Part shown: positions 35,096-41,992 of the stretch, piece after piece
Layout: every line of letters starts with the position of its first letter
Position numbering within the stretch: the stretch's first letter is position 1
Assembly: GCA_024684085.1 (NCBI GenBank)
Contig: JAIKXM010000023.1
Span: forward strand, 1-41,992
Direction of reading: 5' to 3'
Source of the DNA: Lachnospiraceae bacterium
Lineage (GTDB): Bacteria > Bacillota > Clostridia > Lachnospirales > Lachnospiraceae
Length of the DNA stretch: 41,992 nt
Made by a program: the position numbers and the translations under genes
The notes under the pieces: model-generated
What the model saw: only the letters and a program-made list of their open reading frames with translations
Told to the model about the DNA's origin: nothing
Databases searched by the model: none

Positions 35096-36820
35096 ATGAA
35101 GAAGAACAGGAAGAATCAGAAGAATCAGAAGAATCAGAAGAAAAAAGGATCGCTGGTATTAAAGATTAGTGTGCTTTTCTTAGTATTGATAGTGCTTGCA
35201 CTCGCCATTAATACCATTGCGACGATCCCTCAGGTTGAGTCAACAACAGATAGCATCTACGGCAATTATGCATTGGCGGTAGCACAGAATGCGGCGGCCA
35301 AGGTTGAAGGAATTGCGGCAGAAGATCTGGAATCGGGTGATCTCGGAGCCTATAAGGGCGCGCTGGAAGATATTAAGATCGAAGATGTAGACAGTTCTTA
35401 TGCATATCTGATCGACAGTGAAGGAATAGTGCTCTATCATCCCACAGCTGAGAAGATAGGAACCGCTGTTGAGAATGAAGCGATCACTCAGGTGGTGAAT
35501 GACCTTAAGGCAGGTAAGAATGTCAAGGATGCTACCGTTACCTACGAATACAAAGGTGCTACGAAGATAGCAAGTTATTCCGTTCTCAAAGACAATAAGG
35601 TTGTTATAGTAACCGTTGATTATGATGATGTCACCAAGGACATCTCAACTCTTAAGATAACAATGTTCATAATTGCTATCGTATGTGCGGTTATAATGAC
35701 GATCATCAGTATTATATTCACACGTGTCATGCTTGCTCCTCTTGGAAAAGTTACCGGTGCTATTCTTAAGACAGCTGATCTTGACTTTGAAGAAGACAGG
35801 GAACTCGTTAAGATCGCCGGAAGGAGTGATGAACTCGGTGTTATCGGTGATGCCGTTATTCATATGAGATCTAAGCTCAGCGAGATGGTAGATAATATCG
35901 AGAATGCAAGCGATTCGATCGCCAACAGCTTCGGTGCTGTTGCTGATATCACAGCTGAAGTTGGAGCTAATTGTGAGGCTAATTCCTCTACCAATGAAGA
36001 GCTTGCTGCAGGTATGCAGGAGAATGCCGCAACTGTTTCGGTTATTAACGGTAAGCTCGGCGATATGCAGGATAATGCCGAGAAGATCAATTCGATGGTA
36101 GTTGACGGTACTCATGTATCTAATGAGGCTCATCTTAGAGCTGAGAACCTTAAGAAAGAGACAGACGAAGCAGCTGAACATACATCTCAGATCTATGAGA
36201 ATGTTCGTGCTAAGTCTGAAGAAGCCATTGAGAGAGCACAGGTTGTTAATAAGATCGGTGAGCTGACCAATCAGATCATGAAGATCTCTAATCAGACAAG
36301 CCTTCTTGCTTTGAATGCTTCTATTGAAGCTGCAAGAGCCGGCGAAGCAGGTAAGGGATTCGCGGTTGTTGCCGGTGAGATCGGTGATCTTGCAACACAG
36401 ACTTCAGATACGGTATCCAACATCGAGAGCATCATTACTCTTGTAACTGAATCCGTTAACAACATGAAGGACTGTCTCGAAGAGACAACCACCTTCCTTG
36501 GCGAAAGTGTTCTTAATGATTACGGACGTTTCAAGACTGTAGGTGAGCAGTACGATAAGGATGCCAAGGATCTCAATGTGAGTATGGTCAGCATCGGTCA
36601 GACTGCGGATGAACTTATCACTTACGTTGATGAAGTTGTATCATCTATCCAGAGTATGACATCTACCATTAATGAGTCTGCTAACGGCATTACAGAGATG
36701 GCAGAGGCAACAGCTATCATCAATCAGAACTCTCAGGAAGCACTTGAGAAGGTAGAATCATGTAAGGAATACGTTGATATGCTTAACGAAGTAGTTAAGG
36801 CTTTCCGTAAAGAGAAATAA
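35096..36820 (+). CDS. Methyl-accepting chemotaxis protein with Cache-like sensor
   Basis: A 574-residue transducer of classical layout. A very basic N-terminus contains three copies of the 9-nt unit AAGAATCAG (Lys-Asn-Gln repeats). Then come membrane helix 1 (about 22-42); an external sensor of about 140 residues with Cache/PAS-like features ([15 protein letters not shown]); membrane helix 2 (about 190-212); a HAMP-like linker; and the signalling hairpin with its conserved tip ([20 protein letters not shown], about 407-426). The extracytoplasmic domain should bind a small ligand, probably an organic or amino acid. AGAGGTG precedes ATG 35096; an upstream ATG at 35060 is less likely. Confidence 0.93.
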   Translation: MKKNRKNQKNQKNQKKKGSLVLKISVLFLVLIVLALAINTIATIPQVESTTDSIYGNYALAVAQNAAAKVEGIAAEDLESGDLGAYKGALEDIKIEDVDSSYAYLIDSEGIVLYHPTAEKIGTAVENEAITQVVNDLKAGKNVKDATVTYEYKGATKIASYSVLKDNKVVIVTVDYDDVTKDISTLKITMFIIAIVCAVIMTIISIIFTRVMLAPLGKVTGAILKTADLDFEEDRELVKIAGRSDELGVIGDAVIHMRSKLSEMVDNIENASDSIANSFGAVADITAEVGANCEANSSTNEELAAGMQENAATVSVINGKLGDMQDNAEKINSMVVDGTHVSNEAHLRAENLKKETDEAAEHTSQIYENVRAKSEEAIERAQVVNKIGELTNQIMKISNQTSLLALNASIEAARAGEAGKGFAVVAGEIGDLATQTSDTVSNIESIITLVTESVNNMKDCLEETTTFLGESVLNDYGRFKTVGEQYDKDAKDLNVSMVSIGQTADELITYVDEVVSSIQSMTSTINESANGITEMAEATAIINQNSQEALEKVESCKEYVDMLNEVVKAFRKEK

Positions 36821-36935
36821 GTTTATTAGTACTTAAGATGATGCCGGGATGAATGTTGGCATGTTCAGGATGGCTAAGCTTGGTCTGAACACCGGATATT
36901 TATTCAAAAGGTATAACAGTATAATGTAGTGTTTG

Positions 36936-36977
36936 ACAAAGAACTGCGCGAGTATTCCGGCGCAGTTCTTTGTTGTT
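36936..36977 (+). terminator. Terminator hairpin after the second chemotaxis gene
   Basis: A 14-bp perfect stem (36936-36949 with 36960-36973) over a 10-nt loop, followed only by TGTT. The T-run is weak, so efficiency is uncertain. Confidence 0.6.
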
Positions 36978-36999
36978 AAAGGATGATATGTGATATAAT
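36970..36999 (+). promoter_or_regulatory. Promoter of the double-AAA gene
   Basis: TTGTTG (36970-36975), 18 bp, TATAAT (36994-36999) with TGA before it (extended -10). The -35 overlaps the right arm of the preceding terminator. Confidence 0.55.
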
Positions 37000-37067
37000 G
37001 ATATTCACGGTGTTGTTCGGTGAGAGAGAATACTCCGTTCGTAAAGATCGTAAGAGGGAGACGTAAG

Positions 37068-39032
37068 ATGAACTATAACATGGATAGTGTGTTTACCGAT
37101 TTTTTTACACAATCGGGTAGTAAACCGGCAAACAGGAATATTGAAGCCACAGGCCGTGATGGGTTAAATGCGCCGGGAAGTGGCAGTGGTAATAATAATA
37201 TAACGGGAACTTTGCAGGGAACCGCTGTTAATGCTAACGGTGCGGCAGGAGCAGTACCCGTAACCGATGTTAAGATCGGCACTGATCCTTCGGAAGCATT
37301 CAAGGGGCTTACGGAGAAGATATGTGAATCGGTATTCGGGCAGGATGAATTTATTAAAAAGCTCACGATTGCTTTTAAGAGACCGCTTGTGACCGAGAGG
37401 GAATTTCACGAGGCCAGGAACAGTATATATATTAACGGACCGGCGTGTACAGGCAAGCATTATGCTCTTAATCTGATGCTTGATGAGCTGGCATCGAGGA
37501 AGGTGATCGGCAATACTTCGAGATGCACAATGGATCTCTCGATCTATCCGACGGCGGCAGAGGAGAAGATGTTCCTTCAGGATCTGTATGCGGCTCTTCA
37601 GGAACCCGGACAGGTGATCATATTCGAGAATTTTGATAAGTGTCATGTATCCCTGCTCAATAAGCTCAGCGATCTGGTGACAGAGGGCAGATGCAGGCTT
37701 AATGACAGATATGTGTTGGCTAACGGTCAGCTCAATAACGTGTCGACTTCCTTCGTAGGCAATGTTGTGGGCTCTTTTGAAGCAGCGGGTAAGTATCTGG
37801 TATTCATAAGTCCCCTTAAAGTTGAAAAATTAGCCGGCATTATGGGTTCTAACTTTGTTAATGCTCTTGGAGATATCTGTACGACCACCGATCTCACGGA
37901 AGAGAGTATTCGTAAGATCATGGGTGTTCAGAGTGTTCAGCTTATGATTAAGGTGAAGAGCTATCTTAAATGGGATGTTAAGGAAGATGAGGCATATAAG
38001 GATTATGTTCTTAAGCAGGCTTCCAGAGGCGTAGGCCTGCAGGGCGTTCTTGATGCGTATAAGGATACGGTTAAGGCTCTTTCCGAGCTTAAGCTTAATA
38101 GAGATGATATTACAGCGACTGAAGTATTGCTTACCATGAATGAAGATAAGCCGGCAGTTAAGGTCGGTGAAGAATACATCAGTTTCTCTGATATTCTTGG
38201 AGAAGGCTATCGCGGAGAGATAGAGAGCATTAGGAATGAGCTTAATAAGATCGTCGGACTTACAGAGGTCAAGAAGTATATCGACAGTCTGGAAGAGTAC
38301 TTCAACGTTCAGAAGAGAAGACGTAATGAGGGACTCAAGGCCGATGATATCAATAAGCATATGATATTCACGGGTAATCCCGGAACAGGAAAGACTACGA
38401 TCGCAAGGATAATAAGCAAGTATCTGAAGGCTATAGGCGTATTGAACGGCGGACAGCTGGTTGAGGTATCAAGGGCGGATCTTGTTGGTCGTTATGTCGG
38501 ACATACGGCTCCGCTTGTCAATCAGGTGATCGATTCGGCTCTCGGTGGCGTGTTGTTCATTGATGAGGCATACAGCCTGTATCGTGGCGGAGAAGATAAC
38601 TTTGGACTTGAAGCCATAGATACTCTTGTTAAGGGGATCGAAGATAACAGGGATAATCTGATCGTTATCCTGGCCGGATATTCTAAAGAGATGGAAGACT
38701 TCCTTGAGAGTAATTCCGGTCTTAAGAGCCGTTTCCCGAACATTATTGATTTTCCGGATTATACCGGAGAAGAGTTATGTAGTATAGCCGATATCACGGC
38801 TCAGAATAAGGGATATCGGATCGATGATTCCGTTAAGCCCAAGATGCTGGAGTTCTTCAATAAAGTACAGTTATTCAATGCAAGAGAGGCCGGTAACGGA
38901 CGTCTTGTGCGTAATAAAGTTGAGGAAGCGATCCTGTGTCAGTCCAAGCGTCTTGCCGGTATGAGCGATGGGGATATGTCGCTTTTGCTGCCGGAAGACT
39001 TTACATTGGAGTATAGTCCTCTGACCGATTAA
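37068..39032 (+). CDS. Double AAA protein: degenerate ClpB-like module plus CbxX/SpoVK-like AAA+ ATPase
   Basis: A 654-residue soluble protein. The N-terminus (1-80) is Gly/Asn-rich and disordered. Module 1 (about 85-330) looks like a Clp/HSP100 AAA domain: VFGQDEFIKKLTIAFKRPL, Walker A GPACTGKH at 124-131 (the usual Thr/Ser after Lys is His), and Walker B IIFENFDKCH with Glu-Asn in place of Asp-Glu. It may bind but not hydrolyse ATP. Module 2 (about 385-625) is a textbook CbxX/CfqX AAA+ domain: VGLTEVKKYIDSL, Walker A GNPGTGKTT (436-444), VGRYVGHTA, Walker B VLFIDEAYSL and LKSRFP. AGGGAG 7 nt upstream sets ATG 37068. Relatives with one such domain include rubisco activase and SpoVK; partners here are unknown. 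Confidence 0.85.
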   Translation: MNYNMDSVFTDFFTQSGSKPANRNIEATGRDGLNAPGSGSGNNNITGTLQGTAVNANGAAGAVPVTDVKIGTDPSEAFKGLTEKICESVFGQDEFIKKLTIAFKRPLVTEREFHEARNSIYINGPACTGKHYALNLMLDELASRKVIGNTSRCTMDLSIYPTAAEEKMFLQDLYAALQEPGQVIIFENFDKCHVSLLNKLSDLVTEGRCRLNDRYVLANGQLNNVSTSFVGNVVGSFEAAGKYLVFISPLKVEKLAGIMGSNFVNALGDICTTTDLTEESIRKIMGVQSVQLMIKVKSYLKWDVKEDEAYKDYVLKQASRGVGLQGVLDAYKDTVKALSELKLNRDDITATEVLLTMNEDKPAVKVGEEYISFSDILGEGYRGEIESIRNELNKIVGLTEVKKYIDSLEEYFNVQKRRRNEGLKADDINKHMIFTGNPGTGKTTIARIISKYLKAIGVLNGGQLVEVSRADLVGRYVGHTAPLVNQVIDSALGGVLFIDEAYSLYRGGEDNFGLEAIDTLVKGIEDNRDNLIVILAGYSKEMEDFLESNSGLKSRFPNIIDFPDYTGEELCSIADITAQNKGYRIDDSVKPKMLEFFNKVQLFNAREAGNGRLVRNKVEEAILCQSKRLAGMSDGDMSLLLPEDFTLEYSPLTD

Positions 39033-39135
39033 ATGATCCGACAGGGATAGATTGATTCAGACAGGGGATATGTCATCGATCAGATCCGAGCTGATGGCAG
39101 ATTATTATGTTACGATATGAGTGGAGATATCAGAT

Positions 39136-39867
39136 ATGATCATTCCGGAATGGATGAAGGAAAAAGAAGATTATAAGTCCGTTTCGGACAGGCGAAGATA
39201 TATTATAAGGACTGTTAAAAGTCTGTCAGAGATCTTAAGCAGACTGTCTTTTCAGGCAGGTCATGAGAAGGAACATGCCCTTCCGGCAATCCTTAAACTG
39301 ATCTTAACTATCGCGCTTATGATCCTTATATCGGTGACGAATAACAGGCTTATTCTGATGGGGATATTTGCACTTGTACTTCTGTATCTCAGTACATGGC
39401 CGGCGAAAGATATCCTGTCAGTTCTCAAAGTCTCTCTGATGATCGCCGTGTTCACAGGCATACTCCTTACACCGGCGGCGATATTCGGAATGTCATCGGG
39501 TGCGAACCTTATAAGACTGGTACTTAAGGCTTTTCTCTGCCTGACGATATTAAGCCTCTTCAATCATACAACGCAGTGGAATCATATAACCGGTGCGCTT
39601 AAGAAGATGCACGTGCCGGGGATAATGATCTTCATATTGGATGTTACGCTTAAGTACATTGTGATGCTCGGAGTATTCCTAAGAGATGTGCTTACGGCAG
39701 TAGATGTGCGTTCTGTGGGCAGGGATCGTAATAAATATGATTCCGTAGGAGGAGCGATGGGCGTTACGCTTATGCGCGGAGCAGAGCTTAATAAACTTAT
39801 GTATGAGGCCATGCAGTGTCGTGGATTCACAGGCGATTATGACAATCACTCGGGTGAGGTTAATTGA
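39136..39867 (+). CDS. cbiQ: Energy-coupling-factor transporter T component, CbiQ-like
   Basis: A 243-residue membrane protein. After a charged N-terminus it has about five hydrophobic helices (roughly 55-125 and 150-180). The cytoplasmic coupling helices near the C-terminus include the family AMQCRGFTG motif (Ala-x-x-x-Arg-Gly type, about 226-234) that docks on the ATPase. It links CbiO ATPases to a substrate-binding S component. ATG 39136 has GGAG 9 nt upstream; the in-frame GTG 39121 lacks a site. The stop overlaps the cbiO start. Confidence 0.88.
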   Translation: MIIPEWMKEKEDYKSVSDRRRYIIRTVKSLSEILSRLSFQAGHEKEHALPAILKLILTIALMILISVTNNRLILMGIFALVLLYLSTWPAKDILSVLKVSLMIAVFTGILLTPAAIFGMSSGANLIRLVLKAFLCLTILSLFNHTTQWNHITGALKKMHVPGIMIFILDVTLKYIVMLGVFLRDVLTAVDVRSVGRDRNKYDSVGGAMGVTLMRGAELNKLMYEAMQCRGFTGDYDNHSGEVN

Positions 39868-40532
39868 ACAAAGAAGCATTAATAAGACTTGAACATATAT
39901 ATTTTTCATACGATGGAGAGAACCGCGTTCTGGAAGATTATGATCTGACGGTTCAGGCGGGAGAGTGTCTTATCGTCAAGGGCGATAACGGCGCGGGTAA
40001 GTCAACTCTGTTCCGGATACTCAATGGTCTTTCGTTTCCCGACAGCGGTAGATATATTTTCGGCGGTGATTTCATAGATAAGGAGTATCTCCAAAATGAC
40101 CGCAATTTCAAGAGATTCCATCAGAGGATCGGATATCTCTTTCAGAATCATGACATAATGCTATTCAACGGTCGTGTATATGATGAGATAGCATACGGAC
40201 CGAGGCAGATGGGATTGTCGGACGAGGAAACTGACACGCGTGTCAGAGATTGCATGGAACTGTTCGGTATTGGTAATCTTGCGGATAAGGCGCCATATCA
40301 CTTAAGCAACGGGCAAAAGAAATTGGTAGCTCTTACGGCTGTACTGGCTCTTAATCCCGAGGTCCTTGTGATGGATGAGCCCTTTGCCGGACTTGATAAG
40401 GGAACCAAAGAAAAATTAATAGATTTTTTGAAAGCTTACAGAGAATTCGGAAAGACGATAATTATCGCAACTCATGAAGATGAGCTTGAGTTAAGACTCG
40501 GAGGCAGAGTTGAGATAATGATCAAGAGGTGA
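39864..40532 (+). CDS. cbiO: Energy-coupling-factor transporter ATPase, CbiO-like
   Basis: A 222-residue ABC ATPase. It has Walker A GDNGAGKST (about 39-47), Q-loop LFQNHDIMLF (about 92), signature LSNGQ (Asn instead of the usual Gly at the second position, about 151), Walker B LVMDEP and the switch His in ATHED (about 209). The start codon is TTG, overlapping the cbiQ stop as TTGA, which implies strict coupling. It powers metal or vitamin uptake together with CbiQ; no S component (CbiM, BioY, ThiT or similar) is encoded in the window. Confidence 0.88.
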   Translation: MNKEALIRLEHIYFSYDGENRVLEDYDLTVQAGECLIVKGDNGAGKSTLFRILNGLSFPDSGRYIFGGDFIDKEYLQNDRNFKRFHQRIGYLFQNHDIMLFNGRVYDEIAYGPRQMGLSDEETDTRVRDCMELFGIGNLADKAPYHLSNGQKKLVALTAVLALNPEVLVMDEPFAGLDKGTKEKLIDFLKAYREFGKTIIIATHEDELELRLGGRVEIMIKR

Positions 40533-40641
40533 GATGTGTTTAGCCTTGATGCAGAGGTGAGATATCGGTCAAAGAAGTAAAACCACTGAGAAAGGAGAGG
40601 ATCCAGCCACCGTCTGAGATGATTGGATTGTATGTGTAAAA

Positions 40642-41787
40642 GTGAAAACAGAAGAGATCAATTATGATGACAGAATAAAAGGTGAAGAGCGTGAGAAGAT
40701 AATCGTAAGGACAAGCGCTGTGGGGATAGCAGTTAACCTTATGTTATCCGGAGTGAAGGCGCTGATAGGGCTTGCGGTCAATTCCATTGCGATCATTCTG
40801 GATGCCGTTAACAACCTGTCGGATGCTTTATCGTCCATAATCACCATAGTGGGGACAAAGCTCTCCAATAAGCTGCCTGACAGGAAGCATCCTCTTGGAC
40901 ATGGAAGGATAGAATACCTTACATCCATGATAGTGGCAGGCATCGTATTATATGCCGGTATCACAGCTCTTACGGAATCGGTTAAGAAGATGATCTTCCC
41001 GGAGATCCCGGAATATAATGCACTTTCTATCATAATCCTTATAATAGCCGTAGTTACCAAGCTGATCCTTGGCTTATATGTCAAGAAGCAGGGCAAAAGA
41101 GTCAGCTCGGGAGCTCTTGTTGCTTCCGGAACGGATGCCATGATGGATGCGGTAGTCTCCTTATCCGTACTTGTATCGGCTGTTATTTATCTTATTTTCC
41201 ATATATCTCTCGAAGCGCTGGTGGGTATATTCATAGCCGTGATGATCATTAAGGCCGGTCTGGAGATGATGACGGAGACTCTGGATGAGATCTTAGGTGC
41301 CAGAAGTGACAGGAATCTTACGGATAAGATCAAGGCACTGCTCAAGGAAGAGGAAAATGTTCGTGGGGCTTATGATCTTATTCTCTATAATTATGGTCCC
41401 GATAAGAATTACGGTTCGGTTCATATTGAAGTACCTGATTATATGACAGTTAAGGAACTTGACGATCTGACAAGAAGGTCAGTCGATAAAGTTTTTAAAG
41501 AAACAGGAGTAATATTAACAGGCGTGGGTGTATATTCCTTCAATACATCCGGAGATGAAGCATATAAGATGCAGGAAGATATCAGGGAGATCCTCGGCAG
41601 ACATGAATGGATGAAGTCACTGCATGGATTCTATCTCAACCATGATACAATGACGGTACGATTTGATGCGGTGATCACTTTCGACATAGCTCCCGGAGAA
41701 GCTCTCAAGATCATATACAAGGATCTTAATGAGCAGTATCCGGATTATGAGTTCATCGTATCGCCTGATATTGATATATCAGACTGA
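40642..41787 (+). CDS. Cation diffusion facilitator (CDF) metal transporter
   Basis: A 381-residue proton-coupled exporter of divalent metal, probably a dimer. Six membrane helices lie within residues about 28-210. Helix 2 carries DAVNNLSDA and the loop after it HPLGHGRIEYL; helix 5 carries TDAMMDA (Asp-x3-Asp). Together these form the usual metal site with an N-x3-D/D-x3-D pattern that does not clearly say Zn, Fe or Mn. A cytoplasmic C-terminal ferredoxin-like domain (about 215-290) is followed by an extra C-terminal domain of about 85 residues. GTG 40642 is the start; no Met codon lies near it and no ribosome site is adjacent, although AAAGGAGAGG occurs about 45 nt upstream. The stop lies inside the first 18-bp repeat. 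Confidence 0.9.
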   Translation: MKTEEINYDDRIKGEEREKIIVRTSAVGIAVNLMLSGVKALIGLAVNSIAIILDAVNNLSDALSSIITIVGTKLSNKLPDRKHPLGHGRIEYLTSMIVAGIVLYAGITALTESVKKMIFPEIPEYNALSIIILIIAVVTKLILGLYVKKQGKRVSSGALVASGTDAMMDAVVSLSVLVSAVIYLIFHISLEALVGIFIAVMIIKAGLEMMTETLDEILGARSDRNLTDKIKALLKEEENVRGAYDLILYNYGPDKNYGSVHIEVPDYMTVKELDDLTRRSVDKVFKETGVILTGVGVYSFNTSGDEAYKMQEDIREILGRHEWMKSLHGFYLNHDTMTVRFDAVITFDIAPGEALKIIYKDLNEQYPDYEFIVSPDIDISD

Positions 41788-41853
41788 GCGGATACACCGG
41801 ACTGAGCGGATACAACGGACTGAGCAGATGCACCGGACTGAGCAGATGCATCG
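41782..41853 (+). repeat. Four tandem copies of an 18-bp unit
   Basis: Units GACTGAGCGGATACACCG, then variants at 41800, 41818 and 41836 (consensus GACTGAGCRGATRCAMCG). Units 1-2 share GCGGATACA; units 3-4 share GCAGATGCA. The first copy includes the last codon and the TGA stop of the CDF gene. Each copy carries TGA in the CDF frame, so copy-number change would not lengthen that protein. Confidence 0.9.
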
Positions 41854-41885
41854 TAAGCCCTCATTCATGAGTACCAACAATCGAA

Positions 41886-41909
41886 AAACCTCGCATTGCT
41901 GCGAGGTTT
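41886..41909 (-). terminator. Terminator hairpin, best for leftward transcription
   Basis: AAACCTCGCA (41886-41895) pairs perfectly with TGCGAGGTTT (41900-41909), loop TTGC. Read on the minus strand the stem is followed by TTTTT extending the stem end, so it suits a gene entering from the right of the window. On the plus strand the T-run is short, but it may still end the CDF transcript. Confidence 0.65.
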
Positions 41910-41992
41910 CAGATAGATTCTTATGATCCTTGATAATTAAGATTTTTTAAAACGGCTAGGGCATTTCTCCTGAACAGTTTTTGACCAAGGGA

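Noticed and set aside
36901-36976. A tiny RNA from TATAAT at 36920 to the terminator at 36936
   Set aside because: The transcript would consist of little more than the hairpin and there is no good -35 box.
41782-41853. CRISPR array
   Set aside because: The 18-bp units are directly adjacent with no spacers, and there are no cas genes.
41729-41926. A 65-codon plus-strand frame encoding a TER/HRTEQM repeat
   Set aside because: It overlaps the end of the CDF gene in another frame and its repeats simply translate the 18-bp tandem DNA repeat; no ribosome site.

Overview
The window looks like chromosomal DNA of a motile, anaerobic Gram-positive bacterium of the class Clostridia, most likely a Lachnospiraceae (Butyrivibrio/Roseburia-like). 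The reasons are: a SCIFF peptide with its radical-SAM maturase beside a fused secDF; the Firmicutes order priA-def-fmt-rsmB-rlmN-stp-prkC-rsgA; a MurE with the DNPR motif of meso-diaminopimelate-adding enzymes; methyl-accepting chemotaxis proteins; and AGGAGG-like ribosome sites with sigma-A promoters, often with an extended -10. The family assignment is inference from gene content; no 16S gene is present.

Layout. 1-2144: a palindromic repeat and a PglK-like ABC exporter. 2180-2357: a solitary tRNA-Trp with its own promoter and terminator. 2405-4808: a small membrane protein, a 56-residue four-cysteine protein and a 461-residue protein of unknown function. 4981-6462: a chemotaxis transducer with a purely membrane-embedded sensor. 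6700-9570 (minus strand): the trkA-trkH potassium uptake operon. 9817-11085: a CNNM/CorC-type transporter. 11222-16941: SCIFF peptide, SCIFF maturase, secDF and recJ, probably one long transcript with a hairpin after the peptide gene. 17403-20627: a 1074-residue multi-pass membrane protein. 20653-28307: murE, priA, def, fmt, rsmB and rlmN (cell wall, replication restart, N-terminal formyl-methionine metabolism, rRNA/tRNA methylation). 28771-32602: the stp-prkC-rsgA signalling cassette behind a strong promoter and a long leader. 32688-33395: an Sfp-type phosphopantetheinyl transferase. 33515-34810: three tandem paralogues of a short zinc-ribbon/membrane-anchor protein, separated by repeats. 35096-36820: a second chemotaxis transducer with an extracytoplasmic Cache-like sensor. 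37068-39032: a double-AAA protein (degenerate first module, CbxX/SpoVK-like second). 39136-41787: cbiQ-cbiO and a cation-diffusion-facilitator transporter, then 18-bp tandem repeats and a hairpin that suits a leftward transcript entering from the right.

Most of the window is housekeeping. The parts that invite a second look are the SCIFF locus with an operator-like inverted-repeat cluster and an internal attenuator-like hairpin; the zinc-ribbon paralogue cluster and its promoter repeats; the double-AAA protein next to an orphan CbiQ/CbiO pair; the 461-residue protein with a possible translation-factor beta-barrel; and several families of intergenic repeats. No CRISPR array, insertion sequence, prophage, rRNA or replication origin was seen.
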